Shown: positions 44,816-54,869 of the stretch, in pieces
Numbering within the stretch: the stretch's first letter is position 1
Layout of the letters: every line of letters starts with the position of its first letter
Origin: Rhodothermales bacterium
GTDB taxonomy: Bacteria > Bacteroidota > Rhodothermia > Rhodothermales > VXPQ01
Direction: 5' to 3'
NCBI GenBank assembly: GCA_951812345.1
Contig: OX638295.1
Coordinates: 372,501-436,500 of the forward strand
Length of the DNA: 64,000 nucleotides
Notes under the pieces: model-generated
What the model was told of the DNA's origin: nothing
The model's input: only the letters and a program-made list of their open reading frames with translations
Databases searched by the model: none
Translations under genes and position numbers: made by a program

Positions 44816-46029
44816 CTCGACGTAAAGGCTTGTTAGTGGCTGGCGGCATTCTGATCGCATGCCTGGTTCTGGCCATTCTGCTGGTCCAGCTCAGGCCCGA
44901 ACCGGAGTTCCAGGCCCCTCCCGACAGGACACCCGTTGCGGTCACGGCTTCTGTGGTCGCCGGAGTCGGTCCCATCCCCGTGTTCGGGGCTGGCACGGTT
45001 CGCCCCACTGCGGAGATACATGTCACCGCCGAAGTCAGCGGCAAGGTGTCCTGGGTGGACCCTGTTTTTCAGAGCGGAGGGCGTGTCGAGGAGGGGCAGG
45101 TTCTGTTTCGCATCGACGACGCCGATTACCGCAACAGGGTGAAGCAGGCGCGCGCCAACGTGGCTGCCCAGCAGGTAGCGCTTCTTCAGGCCGAAGAGGA
45201 GGCGCTGATTGCCCGTTCCGAATACGCGCAATTTCAACGCCGCGAGACGGGCGCCGCATCTTCGGACGCCAGTCCTTTGACGCTTCGGCAGCCGCAGCTC
45301 GAAGCTGCCCAGGCCGCTCTGGTCAGAGACAGCACGTTGCTGGCCGACGCCGAGTTGGCGTTGTCCCGCACGGAGGTCCGTGCGCCTTTCAACGGGATTG
45401 TGCGCGACGAGTCCGTGGATGAAGGGCAGTTCGTGGCGGCCGGTCAGGGCGTGGGGCGCCTTTACGCTTCGGATGCGGTGGATGTGGTGGTTCCTCTGTC
45501 CGACGCCGATGCGGCGCTCATTCCTGGTCTTTGGAACCTGAGAGCGGGCGACGGGAATAGGCGGGTGGCGGCCCGTGTCATCGCAGAGTATGGCGATCGA
45601 AGCTACGCCTGGGAGGGGTACGTAGATCGGGCGGAGAGTTCGCTGGACGAACAGACGCGGACTATCGACGTGATTGTACGCGTTCCGGCCCCCTTCGCGG
45701 GCGGCGCCCTGGCAGGGGAGAACGGTTCTCCCGCCGGCCCCGGCGCACCGCCGCTTCTTGTGGGCAAGTTTGTGGAAGTACATATCCAGGGAGTCGTTCC
45801 GGACCGGTACTTCATTGTGCGGCGCTCGGCGCTCCGGCCCGGCAACGAGGTCTGGGCAGTGCGCGGCGACACAGCGCTGACCATTGTCCCGGTGCGCGTT
45901 TTGCAGCGTTCCGATGACGACGTGTATGTGACCGGCGCGCTCGAAGCAGGTCAGGCGGTCGCCACAGGCGGTATTCAGTTTGCGACGGAAGGCATGGCGG
46001 TGCGGACCACCGTTGTGGAAGCCCCATGA
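44812..46029 (+). CDS. RND efflux periplasmic adaptor subunit
   Basis: Membrane-fusion protein of 405 residues that bridges pump and channel. An N-terminal membrane anchor (about 8-27) replaces the lipobox of AcrA. The lipoyl halves are visible at IHVTAEVSGKVSWVDPVFQSGGRVEEGQVLFRID and VRAPFNGIVRDESVDEGQFVAAGQG, separated by a coiled coil at about 100-165. It overlaps both neighbours by 4 bases. The short coiled coil suits a TolC partner of the NodT type. Confidence 0.93.
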   Translation: MTRRKGLLVAGGILIACLVLAILLVQLRPEPEFQAPPDRTPVAVTASVVAGVGPIPVFGAGTVRPTAEIHVTAEVSGKVSWVDPVFQSGGRVEEGQVLFRIDDADYRNRVKQARANVAAQQVALLQAEEEALIARSEYAQFQRRETGAASSDASPLTLRQPQLEAAQAALVRDSTLLADAELALSRTEVRAPFNGIVRDESVDEGQFVAAGQGVGRLYASDAVDVVVPLSDADAALIPGLWNLRAGDGNRRVAARVIAEYGDRSYAWEGYVDRAESSLDEQTRTIDVIVRVPAPFAGGALAGENGSPAGPGAPPLLVGKFVEVHIQGVVPDRYFIVRRSALRPGNEVWAVRGDTALTIVPVRVLQRSDDDVYVTGALEAGQAVATGGIQFATEGMAVRTTVVEAP

Positions 46030-49000
46030 ACCGGGATGATCATCCTGTTTGGGAGCAGCGCGGCCCTATAGCCTATATGGCGAAAAACAGCGTTGCCGCC
46101 AATCTGCTGATGCTGTTCCTGATAGTGGCCGGGCTGGTGGCGGCTCGTAATCTCATTCAGGAGGTTCTGCCCGACTTCTCTCTGGACCGTGTCCAGATAC
46201 TCGTGCCCTATCCCGGCGCCGTCCCGGAGGAGGTGGAGGAGTCCATTGTTCGTAAGATCGAAGAGCGGATCCGAGCGGTAGACGGCCTGAAGCGCGTGGA
46301 GGCCACCGCCTCCGAGGGGCTCGCGTCGGTGATCGCCGAGTTCAAATCGAATACGGATATCAACCGTGCCCTGAACGATATCAAGGCTGAGGTGGACCGC
46401 ATTCCCACCTTTCCCGCCGGCGCCGAACGGCCTGAAGTGCGCGAAGTGACGAGCAGGCAGAGCGTAATACGCCTCCTGGTCTATGGCGAGGCGCCGGAAC
46501 ACACGCTCAAGGAGTTGGCATACGACATTGAGGAGGGGATTTCGTCTCTACCCGAAGTGTCCCTGGCCGAGACCAGCGGTGCTCGCCAGTACGAAATTTC
46601 GATTGAGGTTCCTCTCCATCGGCTTCGGGCGCTCGGGCTTACTCTGGATGATGTCGCGTTGGCCGTCCGGCAGGGTTCACTCGAGTTGTCCGCTGGCAAA
46701 ATTTCCACGGACGAGGAGGAAATTCTCGTCCGAACCCTGGGGCAGAACTACGAGCAGGCAGACTTCGAGGACATCATCGTCCTGACGCGGCCCGACGGAA
46801 CATCGGTTCGCGTGGGTGACATCGCGACCGTACGGGACGGCTTCGCAGACACCGATCTCATTGTGCGTTACAACGGGCAGCGGGCTGTTCGCGTGGATGT
46901 CTATCGCACCTCGGACGAACAGGTTCTCGATATCGCCGAAGCGGTCAGGAACTATCTCTCCGCCGAAGTCGAACCGACCCTTCCCGCAGGCGTCTCTGTC
47001 GAGATATGGAAAGACGACTCCGAGGAAGTCGGGGGACGCCTTGGTCTTATGATCGAGAATGCCCTGCTCGGAATGCTGCTTGTTTTCCTGGTGCTGGCGC
47101 TGTTTCTGGAGATTGGGTTGGCCGTGTGGGTGGCTGTGGGAGTCGGCGTTTCGTTTATGGGGACCTTCCTGGTGATGGGGTTCCTGGGCGTGTCCATCAA
47201 CATGTTCTCTCTGATGGCGCTTGTCCTGGCATTGGGAATTGTCGTGGACGACGCGATCGTGGTAGGAGAGAGCGTCTTTGCGGAGCGTGAGCGGGGCATC
47301 CGCGGGTTTGCGGCGGCAATCAGCGGGACGAAACGGGTGAGCGTTCCTGTCATATTTTCGGTTCTCACTACCGTGACGGCTTTTGCGGCGCTGCTTTCCG
47401 TGCCCGGACCCCAAGGGCAACTCGGACGCGCCATTCCCATCGTGGTGATCACGGTACTGTTGCTCTCGCTGATCGAGTCTCTGCTTGTGTTGCCGAACCA
47501 CCTTGCCCACCTGTCTTCGTCGAGAGAGCGTGTAGGGAATTGGCTCAGCCGGCGCATCCGAGGCGTTCAGAAGGCCGTGGATGCGCTGCTCAAGCGAATC
47601 GTGGAAGGTCCCCTGGATCGTGGACTGCGACTGGCCGTCGACCACCCCCCTATCATTCTTTTCTCTGCCTTGGGCCTGATGGTACTATCGATGGGGGTTG
47701 TGGCATCGGGTATTGTCCCAAACCAGTTTCTCACTCCTATCGAGGGCCAGGTCGTCTCTGCCAATCTGGAGATGCCCGTGGGCACTCCGGGGGAGCGGAC
47801 GACTGCGATCGCTGCCGAACTCGAAGCCGCGGGACGCCGCGCGGTGGCGCGGATCGAGGCGGGCCGCGCCGGGGACGCGCCTCCGCTGGAGGTTGGCGTG
47901 GCGGTCACCGTGGGGGAAGCGGCGGCGCTCTATGACCCATTGGGAGGCAATGCCGTGGAAGCGTCGCGTGGCCACCTTGGGGCGGTCCAGTTCAAACTTG
48001 TAGACTGGGAGCGGGCGGGTATTGCAGCCTCCACCTTCGAACAGGTATGGCGGGAGGAAGCGGGTACTTTCCCGGAAGCGAAGTCTCTCGCGATTTCCTC
48101 GAACCTGATTTCGCTTGGTCTCCCGGTTCATTTTGAACTCTCCCATCCGGACCCGGATCGGTTGGCTGTGATTGCCGACGAGTTCACCTCAGAATTAGCC
48201 GCCATCAATGGGGTTTTCGACATCCGGAGTAATCAGGATGAAGGGTTCAAGGAACTTCAACTGGAACTCAAGCCCAGGGCCCGCACTCTTAACCTGACCC
48301 TTGATCATTTCGCAGGCCAGGCACGGTCCGCCTTCTTTGGAGCAGAAGCGCTCAGGGTGCAGCGAGGGCGCGAGGACATGCGGGTATACGTGCGTCTGCC
48401 TGAGGAAGAGCGCAATTCCGCGACCGATGTCGAGGACTATCTGATCCGTACACCGGGCGGCGAGGCGCCCCTGGGTCAGGTTGCGACTGCCCGGTTCTCG
48501 AGGTCCCCGGCTGCCCGGCACAGGGTGGATGGACGACGCGCGGTGACGGTTACAGCCGACGTGGATGTGCAGATTGCCACGGAACAGCAAGTAAACCGCC
48601 GTCTGGAGCGCGGGGTCCTCGCGCGTCTGGAGGCCGAGAACCCGGCCTTTGCATACACGGTCGGCGGCCAAAGGAAACAGCAGCAGGAAGCCAATGCCGA
48701 TCTGGGCAGATCGCTTTTTCTGGCCCTGCTGGTCATGTACATGCTGATGGCGATTCCTTTTGGTTCCTACTCCCAGCCGCTCATCATCATGGCTGCGGTT
48801 CCGTTGGGCGGCATAGGCGCCATAGCAGGGCACATGCTGCTGGGCCTGAGTATGGGAACCTGGTCGATGTACGGACTGATCGGCGTAAGCGGGGTGGTCG
48901 TGAACGACTCGCTGATGATGATTAAGTTCATTAACGACCTGAGAAAATCCGGAGTGCCGGCCAGAGACGCGATCATCACCGGAGCCAAGGACCGTTTTCG

Positions 49001-49217
49001 GGCTATTCTGCTGACCTCAGCCACCACATTCGCAGGGGTTGCCCCCCTGATCTTTGAGACCAGTACGCATGCCCAACACCTCGTGCCGCTGGCAACGTCC
49101 GTCGGTTTTGGCGTGCTCGTCGCCACCGTGCTTCTGATGCTGGTGGTGCCTGCGCTTGTTATGACGCAAGACAACCTCGGGGCATGGCGAAAGAGACACT
49201 TCGCGTCGCGCTCGTAA
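46026..49217 (+). CDS. RND efflux permease (HAE1/AcrB-like)
   Basis: Proton-driven inner-membrane pump of 1063 residues. It has the first transmembrane helix at about 20-42, porter domain repeats (VPYPGAVPEEVEESIVRKIEERI), the paired aspartates of TM4 in LVLALGIVVDDAIVVGESVF, and the conserved GVVVNDSLMMIKFIN loop. AcrB family proteins export hydrophobic or amphiphilic compounds. Lying 73 bp from the convergent isoprenoid-type cluster, it might export that product, but this is speculation. Confidence 0.94.
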   Translation: MNRDDHPVWEQRGPIAYMAKNSVAANLLMLFLIVAGLVAARNLIQEVLPDFSLDRVQILVPYPGAVPEEVEESIVRKIEERIRAVDGLKRVEATASEGLASVIAEFKSNTDINRALNDIKAEVDRIPTFPAGAERPEVREVTSRQSVIRLLVYGEAPEHTLKELAYDIEEGISSLPEVSLAETSGARQYEISIEVPLHRLRALGLTLDDVALAVRQGSLELSAGKISTDEEEILVRTLGQNYEQADFEDIIVLTRPDGTSVRVGDIATVRDGFADTDLIVRYNGQRAVRVDVYRTSDEQVLDIAEAVRNYLSAEVEPTLPAGVSVEIWKDDSEEVGGRLGLMIENALLGMLLVFLVLALFLEIGLAVWVAVGVGVSFMGTFLVMGFLGVSINMFSLMALVLALGIVVDDAIVVGESVFAERERGIRGFAAAISGTKRVSVPVIFSVLTTVTAFAALLSVPGPQGQLGRAIPIVVITVLLLSLIESLLVLPNHLAHLSSSRERVGNWLSRRIRGVQKAVDALLKRIVEGPLDRGLRLAVDHPPIILFSALGLMVLSMGVVASGIVPNQFLTPIEGQVVSANLEMPVGTPGERTTAIAAELEAAGRRAVARIEAGRAGDAPPLEVGVAVTVGEAAALYDPLGGNAVEASRGHLGAVQFKLVDWERAGIAASTFEQVWREEAGTFPEAKSLAISSNLISLGLPVHFELSHPDPDRLAVIADEFTSELAAINGVFDIRSNQDEGFKELQLELKPRARTLNLTLDHFAGQARSAFFGAEALRVQRGREDMRVYVRLPEEERNSATDVEDYLIRTPGGEAPLGQVATARFSRSPAARHRVDGRRAVTVTADVDVQIATEQQVNRRLERGVLARLEAENPAFAYTVGGQRKQQQEANADLGRSLFLALLVMYMLMAIPFGSYSQPLIIMAAVPLGGIGAIAGHMLLGLSMGTWSMYGLIGVSGVVVNDSLMMIKFINDLRKSGVPARDAIITGAKDRFRAILLTSATTFAGVAPLIFETSTHAQHLVPLATSVGFGVLVATVLLMLVVPALVMTQDNLGAWRKRHFASRS

Positions 49218-49273
49218 GCGTCCGGCCGATTCGCGGAGGATCCGATCCCCTTGGCCTGCCAAATGAAAGAGCG

Positions 49274-49308
49274 GCATCCGGACGGCCTGTTCAAGCAGGA
49301 CCGGATGC
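49274..49308. terminator. Hairpin between convergent operons
   Basis: An 8-bp stem GCATCCGG / CCGGATGC with an inner CCTG/CAGG pairing lies 56 bases after the pump stop and overlaps the last codons of the FAD gene. It could terminate transcription in both directions. Confidence 0.5.
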
Positions 49309-50706
49309 GAGCAATTCAGCGACTTCGCCGGCCGCATCGACGCCGCTGGCCAGGGCGCCGTTTACCGAGGGTACCCGCATATAGTCGCCCGCCAGGAAGA
49401 GGTTCTTCATATCCCGGTCGAGTTGGCGCCGCATGTCCGCTACTGCAGTGAACATGCCGGGGTGCGCCATGCACACAGCCTCTTTCCAGCGGTACACACG
49501 GGCGAACAGCCCTTCGTCATCGCCGGGCAGGTTAGATCCGGGAGGTGGATTTCTGCGTGCATCACGAAGCATTTGGCGCTTGATTTCGTTGTCGTCCAGC
49601 AGCAATAACTCTTCGGCACGGCCTCGACCGACGAGCAAGTCGAGCATGCTCTTACCCGGAGGTGTGCAATCGGGAAGGTTGACGGACCGGTCCAGAAGAA
49701 GCGGAGTGTCGTCTTCCGGGTACAAAGCACCATTCCAGCCGGAGGGGAGTGGCGGGCGATCGAGACCTATCACCACCCGGCATCCAGACGAATAGACCAC
49801 GTTGTTGAGCGTACGGCGTATTGAGGCTGGCAGATCGGGGATGATTCCCGGCACCTTCGATGGAGGAACGGCGCAGATAACGGCGTCCGCTTCGATAGTG
49901 CTATTGTCAACGACCACGCCGGTCACGGCTCCGTTTTTGATAACCACCTGCTTGACAGGCGTCGAGACGCGAATAACGTCTCTACAGGCATCCGCCAGGG
50001 CGTAGGCAAGGGCACTGGCCCCTTCTTTCGGCACGTATATCTGATCGGACTTCATCAGCATTTCTGCCAGATAGGTCCGCATATACGCCGCGCCGGAGTA
50101 TTCGACATAGCCCATCGTCATCTCCAGGAATCCCTCCAACGTCGTCCGCAACGAGCCGGGCACGCCGAGTCTCGTCAAGTAGTCGCCGAAATTCTCCTCT
50201 CCGTCGAGTTCTGCGATTCGAGAGTTGCTGGCGAAATTAAGATGTTCCGATTGACCCTTGATCGCCTTGGCTATCTTCACAAGCGACCAGGCAGCCCTGG
50301 GTGACAGGAACCCTATGTTTCTGAACGCCGGTAGATTCTTCAGGAGTTCGCCAGCGGACTGGATCGGCGTTGTCACAACCCACTTGCCATTTCTGTACCA
50401 GCCCAGGTTCATCTGCGAGCGAATCAGCGACAATCCCAATTCCTCGCAAATGCGAAAAGCAACATCGTAGGAATCACAGAAGAAGTCCGCCCCCTTATCG
50501 ATGCAGAACCCATTCACTCTATCGCCTCCCATGCGTCCGCCTACCCGGTCGTGGGCTTCAAGCAGGATGGGTCTAATGCCATGCTTCTTGAGGGCGTAGG
50601 CGGCACTCAGCCCGGCTGCTCCTCCACCAATTATGATGACTCTCTGGCCCGTTACTTCGGACCATTTCTTTTTGTCGCTTATTAGTGTTGTTGGGAGTGT
50701 GGGCAT
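49291..50706 (-). CDS. FAD-dependent oxidoreductase (amine oxidase/desaturase-like)
   Basis: Flavoprotein of 471 residues. The Rossmann motif VIIIGGGAAGLSAAYALKKHG at about 23-43 is followed by LLEAHDRVGGRMGG, as in phytoene desaturases, protoporphyrinogen oxidase and monoamine oxidases. The C-terminal FAD-binding segment is NLFLAGDYMRVPSVNGALASGVDAAGE. This is last in a minus-strand row after squalene/phytoene synthase and two DUF2236 genes, so a desaturase or oxidase acting on an isoprenoid is plausible. The exact reaction cannot be inferred. Confidence 0.85.
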   Translation of the reverse strand: MPTLPTTLISDKKKWSEVTGQRVIIIGGGAAGLSAAYALKKHGIRPILLEAHDRVGGRMGGDRVNGFCIDKGADFFCDSYDVAFRICEELGLSLIRSQMNLGWYRNGKWVVTTPIQSAGELLKNLPAFRNIGFLSPRAAWSLVKIAKAIKGQSEHLNFASNSRIAELDGEENFGDYLTRLGVPGSLRTTLEGFLEMTMGYVEYSGAAYMRTYLAEMLMKSDQIYVPKEGASALAYALADACRDVIRVSTPVKQVVIKNGAVTGVVVDNSTIEADAVICAVPPSKVPGIIPDLPASIRRTLNNVVYSSGCRVVIGLDRPPLPSGWNGALYPEDDTPLLLDRSVNLPDCTPPGKSMLDLLVGRGRAEELLLLDDNEIKRQMLRDARRNPPPGSNLPGDDEGLFARVYRWKEAVCMAHPGMFTAVADMRRQLDRDMKNLFLAGDYMRVPSVNGALASGVDAAGEVAELLASGPA

Positions 50707-50895
50707 TTACCGTCTTCTGTGGAATTGTTAGGGGATTACATGCAAAAGCCGCCAGGCTTCCGTTTGCTTCTTCGGTTCCGGTCTGGCTACCTGGTCACGT
50801 CACCCGCCTTAGCCTTAACTCTCCGGCGCGCGCAGGGACTAAAGACTCAACTTGACCGCGTTCACTCCGTCATAGGCTGACCCGGCTCGATGGCC

Positions 50896-52101
50896 TCACC
50901 ATTGCCTGGATTTTTCCGCATATACAGCGTCAGGAAGCCTGTAGCTTATGCCCGCCATATCGAATGCCGAGGCCTCGAGCAGGGAGGTGAATTGGGAGAA
51001 GTTATTATCCTGATTGCGTTTTGGAAATAACCTGTTCATCACTTGGGCATAACGGGACTGCAACCGAAACCATTCCAGCACTCCAAAGGACCGATTCGCG
51101 GGATAACGCAATTCGTCGGCAAGAGTATTCCCAATGAGCGCTCGAGATATACGGTATACGTACCGTGCCAGTTCACGACGTCCGGCCGGGTCATTAATTC
51201 CTATAACCAATGGGGCGGAGTTAATCAGTGAATTCGCCATCGCGATTGCCTCCAACTCGTTGGCGGGTTCGCATATCCTGCCAATCTCGAATAACTTCAG
51301 CGCATCATGCTCCTTGTGAAACAAAATGGTCTCGGGAACACCCATCAAAAACCCCGAATGGCGCCAGACCTTCATGAAACTCTCGCGTTCCTCGTTATTG
51401 CATTCAGCTCCCAGGCTTTCCAAATGCTTCAGTAACCTTGCCGAAAAAGCAGCGGCTGAGAACCCCATATGCGCTGCGCTGATTGGAACGCCCCACTCTT
51501 CAGTATCCCACTCGTCCGAGTTTTTCAGCAGGTATCTGATCTGTGCGTGGACCAGCCGGATACGGACAGACAACTTCCAGCCGTCACCGATTCGTTCCAG
51601 CCCGCCGGGCATGAATATCTCGATCATGTGCCGGTTATTCTGTCTCAAACGCCTGACGCCGTGCTCGCGCACCCGCCCTGTTATGAAGAAAGACTTGCTG
51701 ATATTCGTAGAGAAGCCTTCTACCAGAACGCCTCCCACGAAGGCTCCGAGAACCAGGCTCGAGTTTCTGTGGAACATGTGGATGCCTGGGCTATAGGCCG
51801 ACAGATCAACCCAATCGGGCGGTGTGTCCAACTTTCTCAGAAAATCCCGTAGCGCGGATGGCGCATCGCGCAGAACTTGTTCCCTCTCCTTGGGGTCTTC
51901 CGTATTCAAACCCAATTTGAATAATCGCGCCGACGTTCCCCGGTCCAGGGAAGCCATCTGTTCGATCACCGCATCGGCGTCGGGGTCTCCGATGCATGTG
52001 TGGGCGATGTAATTGGCCGCCATCTCCGGATTGAGAGCACGGGCCTGCGCATAGCCCGGAACATAGCAAGAAGGGATATTTTTTGGCTCGGCAGCCTTCA
52101 T
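50896..52101 (-). CDS. DUF2236 (MpaB/Lcp-like) oxygenase, tandem copy B
   Basis: A 401-residue protein of the DUF2236 family, whose studied members (latex-clearing protein Lcp and fungal MpaB) are heme b oxygenases cleaving isoprenoid double bonds. The conserved core is STNISKSFFITGRVREHGVRRLRQN at 131-155 and RLVHAQIRYLL at 182-192, in which H185 is the likely proximal heme ligand. No signal peptide is seen. It is nearly identical to the gene at 52211, and even the flanking noncoding sequence is shared, showing a recent tandem duplication. Assignment of heme and substrate is inference. Confidence 0.85.
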   Translation of the reverse strand: MKAAEPKNIPSCYVPGYAQARALNPEMAANYIAHTCIGDPDADAVIEQMASLDRGTSARLFKLGLNTEDPKEREQVLRDAPSALRDFLRKLDTPPDWVDLSAYSPGIHMFHRNSSLVLGAFVGGVLVEGFSTNISKSFFITGRVREHGVRRLRQNNRHMIEIFMPGGLERIGDGWKLSVRIRLVHAQIRYLLKNSDEWDTEEWGVPISAAHMGFSAAAFSARLLKHLESLGAECNNEERESFMKVWRHSGFLMGVPETILFHKEHDALKLFEIGRICEPANELEAIAMANSLINSAPLVIGINDPAGRRELARYVYRISRALIGNTLADELRYPANRSFGVLEWFRLQSRYAQVMNRLFPKRNQDNNFSQFTSLLEASAFDMAGISYRLPDAVYAEKSRQW

Positions 52102-52210
52102 GCACCCGGTTCAACTTTTATAGGAATAACATACAAAAATCGCCGATTCTCCGTTTGCTTTTTTGGCTCCGGCCTGGCTACCTGGCCATTTCTTTTCCGG
52201 TTCGATGGCC

Positions 52211-53416
52211 TCACCATTCTTGAGATTCTTCCGCATACAGATCGTCAGGAAGCCTGTAGCTTATGCCCGCCGCATCGAACGCCGAGGCCTCGAGAAGGGA
52301 TGTGAATTGGGAGAAATTATTATCCCGATTGCGTTTTGGAAATAACCTGTTCATCATTTGGGAATAACGGGATTGCAACCGAAACCATTGCAATACCCCA
52401 AAGGTCTGGTTCGCAGGATACTTCAGTTCATCGGCGAGCGTATTTCCGATGAGCGCTCGAGAAACACGGTATACGTACTTTGCCAATGCGTAACGAGCAG
52501 ACGTATCCGTGATTCCTATAACCAGTGGAGCGGAATTGATCAGGGAATTCGCCATTGCAATGCTCTCCGGCTCACTGGCGGGCTCGCACATGCGCCCGAC
52601 ATCGAATAGCCGCAATGCCTCCTCCTCGTCGCGGAACAAGATAGTCTCGGGAACGCCCATCAAAAATCCCGAATGGCGCCAGACCTTCATAAAACTCTTG
52701 CGTTCTTCTTCGTTGAATTCGGCTCCGAGGCTTTCCAGATGCTTTAGCAACCTTGCCGAAAAAGCGGCAGCGGAGAAACCCATATGCGCTGCGCTAATCG
52801 GTACGCCCAACTCTTCGATATTCCACTCCTCGGATTTTTTCAGCAGGTATCTGATCTGTGCATGCACCAGCCGGACACGGATAGACAACTTCCAGCCGTC
52901 TCCACTTCGCTCCATACCGCCAGGCATGAATAACTCGATCATGTGGCGGTTATTTTGTCTTAAACGCCGGACGCCGTATTCACGCAACCGCCCCGTTACC
53001 AAGAAAGATTTACTGATGTTCGTGGAGAAACCCTCTATTAAAGTGCCTCCTACGAATGCGCCGAGGACCAGCCGCGAGTTCCTGTGAAACATGCGAACGC
53101 CGGGCATATAGGTGGAGGTGTCAACCCAGTCGGGCGGTGTGTCTAACTTCCTCAGGAAGTTTAGCAGCGCGGACGGCGCATCGCGAAGAACCTGCTCTCT
53201 CTCCTCGGGGTCATCCGTATTCAACCCCAATCTGAGTAACCGCGCCGACGTTCCTCCGTCCAGGGAAGCCATCTGTTCGATCACCGCATCGGCGTCGGGG
53301 TCTCCGATATGCGTATGGGCGATGTAGTTCGCCGCGATCTCCGGGTCGAGGGCTGAGGCCCTTGCATAGCCCGGGATGTAGCAGGAAGGGATATTCTTTG
53401 TCTCAGCAGCCTTCAT
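52211..53416 (-). CDS. DUF2236 (MpaB/Lcp-like) oxygenase, tandem copy A
   Basis: Same 401-residue length and core motifs as its neighbour (TNISKSFLVTGRLREYGVRR, RLVHAQIRYLL, HSGFLMGVPETILF). Differences are spread along the length and mostly conservative, so both copies appear to be under selection. It is the first DUF2236 gene after the synthase (177 bases to the synthase stop) and the two are 109 bases apart. Two oxygenases may act on different positions or substrates, or give dosage. Confidence 0.85.
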   Translation of the reverse strand: MKAAETKNIPSCYIPGYARASALDPEIAANYIAHTHIGDPDADAVIEQMASLDGGTSARLLRLGLNTDDPEEREQVLRDAPSALLNFLRKLDTPPDWVDTSTYMPGVRMFHRNSRLVLGAFVGGTLIEGFSTNISKSFLVTGRLREYGVRRLRQNNRHMIELFMPGGMERSGDGWKLSIRVRLVHAQIRYLLKKSEEWNIEELGVPISAAHMGFSAAAFSARLLKHLESLGAEFNEEERKSFMKVWRHSGFLMGVPETILFRDEEEALRLFDVGRMCEPASEPESIAMANSLINSAPLVIGITDTSARYALAKYVYRVSRALIGNTLADELKYPANQTFGVLQWFRLQSRYSQMMNRLFPKRNRDNNFSQFTSLLEASAFDAAGISYRLPDDLYAEESQEW

Positions 53417-53593
53417 GCACCCGGTTAAACTTCTATCGAGTCCGGCATGTTTTCAGGCCGGAAAGTCGAGGTGTCTCAATCTTGCTATAACGCAGAGCAA
53501 AATACATATACACAGCACAAGGAAATTTAATTTTCTGATCAGAGGTTCCGTACAAGTCCACGAAGCAGGCGGAAATCTGGATGGCGGCATGAT

Positions 53594-54631
53594 TCAGGAA
53601 GAAGGCAGCCTTCGGGTCAACACCCCGAAAAGGAATTTCAGCGCCGAATTCCAGCGGGCCAAGGCGCTTGTGACGATGACGACGGTCCACACGCTGCGCC
53701 GGGAAATTTTCACTTCCTGTCCGCTGCAGAAGGCAGGCGTTGCGTGAATGCGCCGCAGGGTGAGTACGGCCATGCCCAATGCCCACAGGCAGTGCCGGCG
53801 GATACCCGTCTCGTGAGCGGGTATGATCAACGTGTACCGCAACGCGTTCGCGAGGTGCCGGCGGGCGATCGCCACGAGTTCGGATAATCCCTTGATGAAG
53901 CCGGGATCGGCCTGACCGGGAGATAAGGAGCGCAGATCGAAACCGGCAGCGAGGAAGACATCCTGCGGAAGCCAGCACGCGCCGCGATCCCAGTCATCCC
54001 ATACGTCCTTGAGGATATTGGTCATTTGCAACCCTTGTCCGAAGGAGACGGACAGCGGAAGCAATTCCTCTCGCCGTGCATTGATCTCGGCGGAATAGTT
54101 GCAAAACAGCTCGGTGAGCATTTCGCCGACCACGCCGGCGACATAATAGCAGTACCGATCAAGGTGCGGGACATCGTTCAGGCCGTCGGGCGTAGCGTGC
54201 TGTTGGAACTCCGCCATACCGCCCGCCATAATTCTGACGCAGCGTTCGAGCGCTGCCCGCTGGACGGTGTTGAATCCATTGGTAATGCGAATGACACGGA
54301 CCGTGTTGTCGATCAGGTCGTGCTCGCTTGGGGTCGTGGAAGCCGACAGCAATGCGCCGAGTTCCCGTGCGAAAGGCTCCGCTTCCGCCCGACCTGAAAC
54401 GACTTCGGCAAAACGTTCCGCGAAAGCCCGCTTCTTCCCGGCGGACAGGGCGGGTTCGTCTTCAATGGTGTCCGTGATGCGGCACAGGAGATAGGCGTTG
54501 CCTACCACGTCGCGCAGTTTGTCCGGAAGCTGCGGGATCGTGAGGGCGAACGTGCGGGAAACGCCTTGCAGGATTTCCTCCTGATAAGCGAGGTCGCTAT
54601 TTGCCGATTCGTTCGAGAAAGGCGCTGTCAT
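53594..54631 (-). CDS. Squalene/phytoene synthase family protein
   Basis: Head-to-head prenyl synthase of about 345 residues. The start at 54631 (MTAPFSNES) is preferred to an in-frame TTG ten codons earlier. Both metal-binding aspartate motifs are intact: DTIED (64-68 from the TTG) and DVWDD (219-223), along with [35 protein letters not shown] and [28 protein letters not shown]. The pattern recalls single-enzyme, eukaryote-like squalene synthase more than HpnCD. Product (squalene, phytoene or another C30/C40) is open. It heads the cluster. Confidence 0.9.
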   Translation of the reverse strand: MTAPFSNESANSDLAYQEEILQGVSRTFALTIPQLPDKLRDVVGNAYLLCRITDTIEDEPALSAGKKRAFAERFAEVVSGRAEAEPFARELGALLSASTTPSEHDLIDNTVRVIRITNGFNTVQRAALERCVRIMAGGMAEFQQHATPDGLNDVPHLDRYCYYVAGVVGEMLTELFCNYSAEINARREELLPLSVSFGQGLQMTNILKDVWDDWDRGACWLPQDVFLAAGFDLRSLSPGQADPGFIKGLSELVAIARRHLANALRYTLIIPAHETGIRRHCLWALGMAVLTLRRIHATPAFCSGQEVKISRRSVWTVVIVTSALARWNSALKFLFGVLTRRLPSS

Positions 54632-54869
54632 CCTGATTGTACGTGTTCCGCTCTCTTGCAAGGAAAAGGTACGCGGTTTACTGTGGGCCTGTCAACTGGG
54701 TGGGGGGCGGGGAAGAGGGGTGTTTTGATCCATTACTCTGTGGTATATGGCGCGATACCGCGCTATTAGCCAGCAGCGATCTGGATTCCCGGGCTCGCGG
54801 ATAGTCAGCGCCTACGCGCTGGATGGAAAAAGGGGTAGCGCATCCCTGCAAGGACGCTATGCGATCTCT

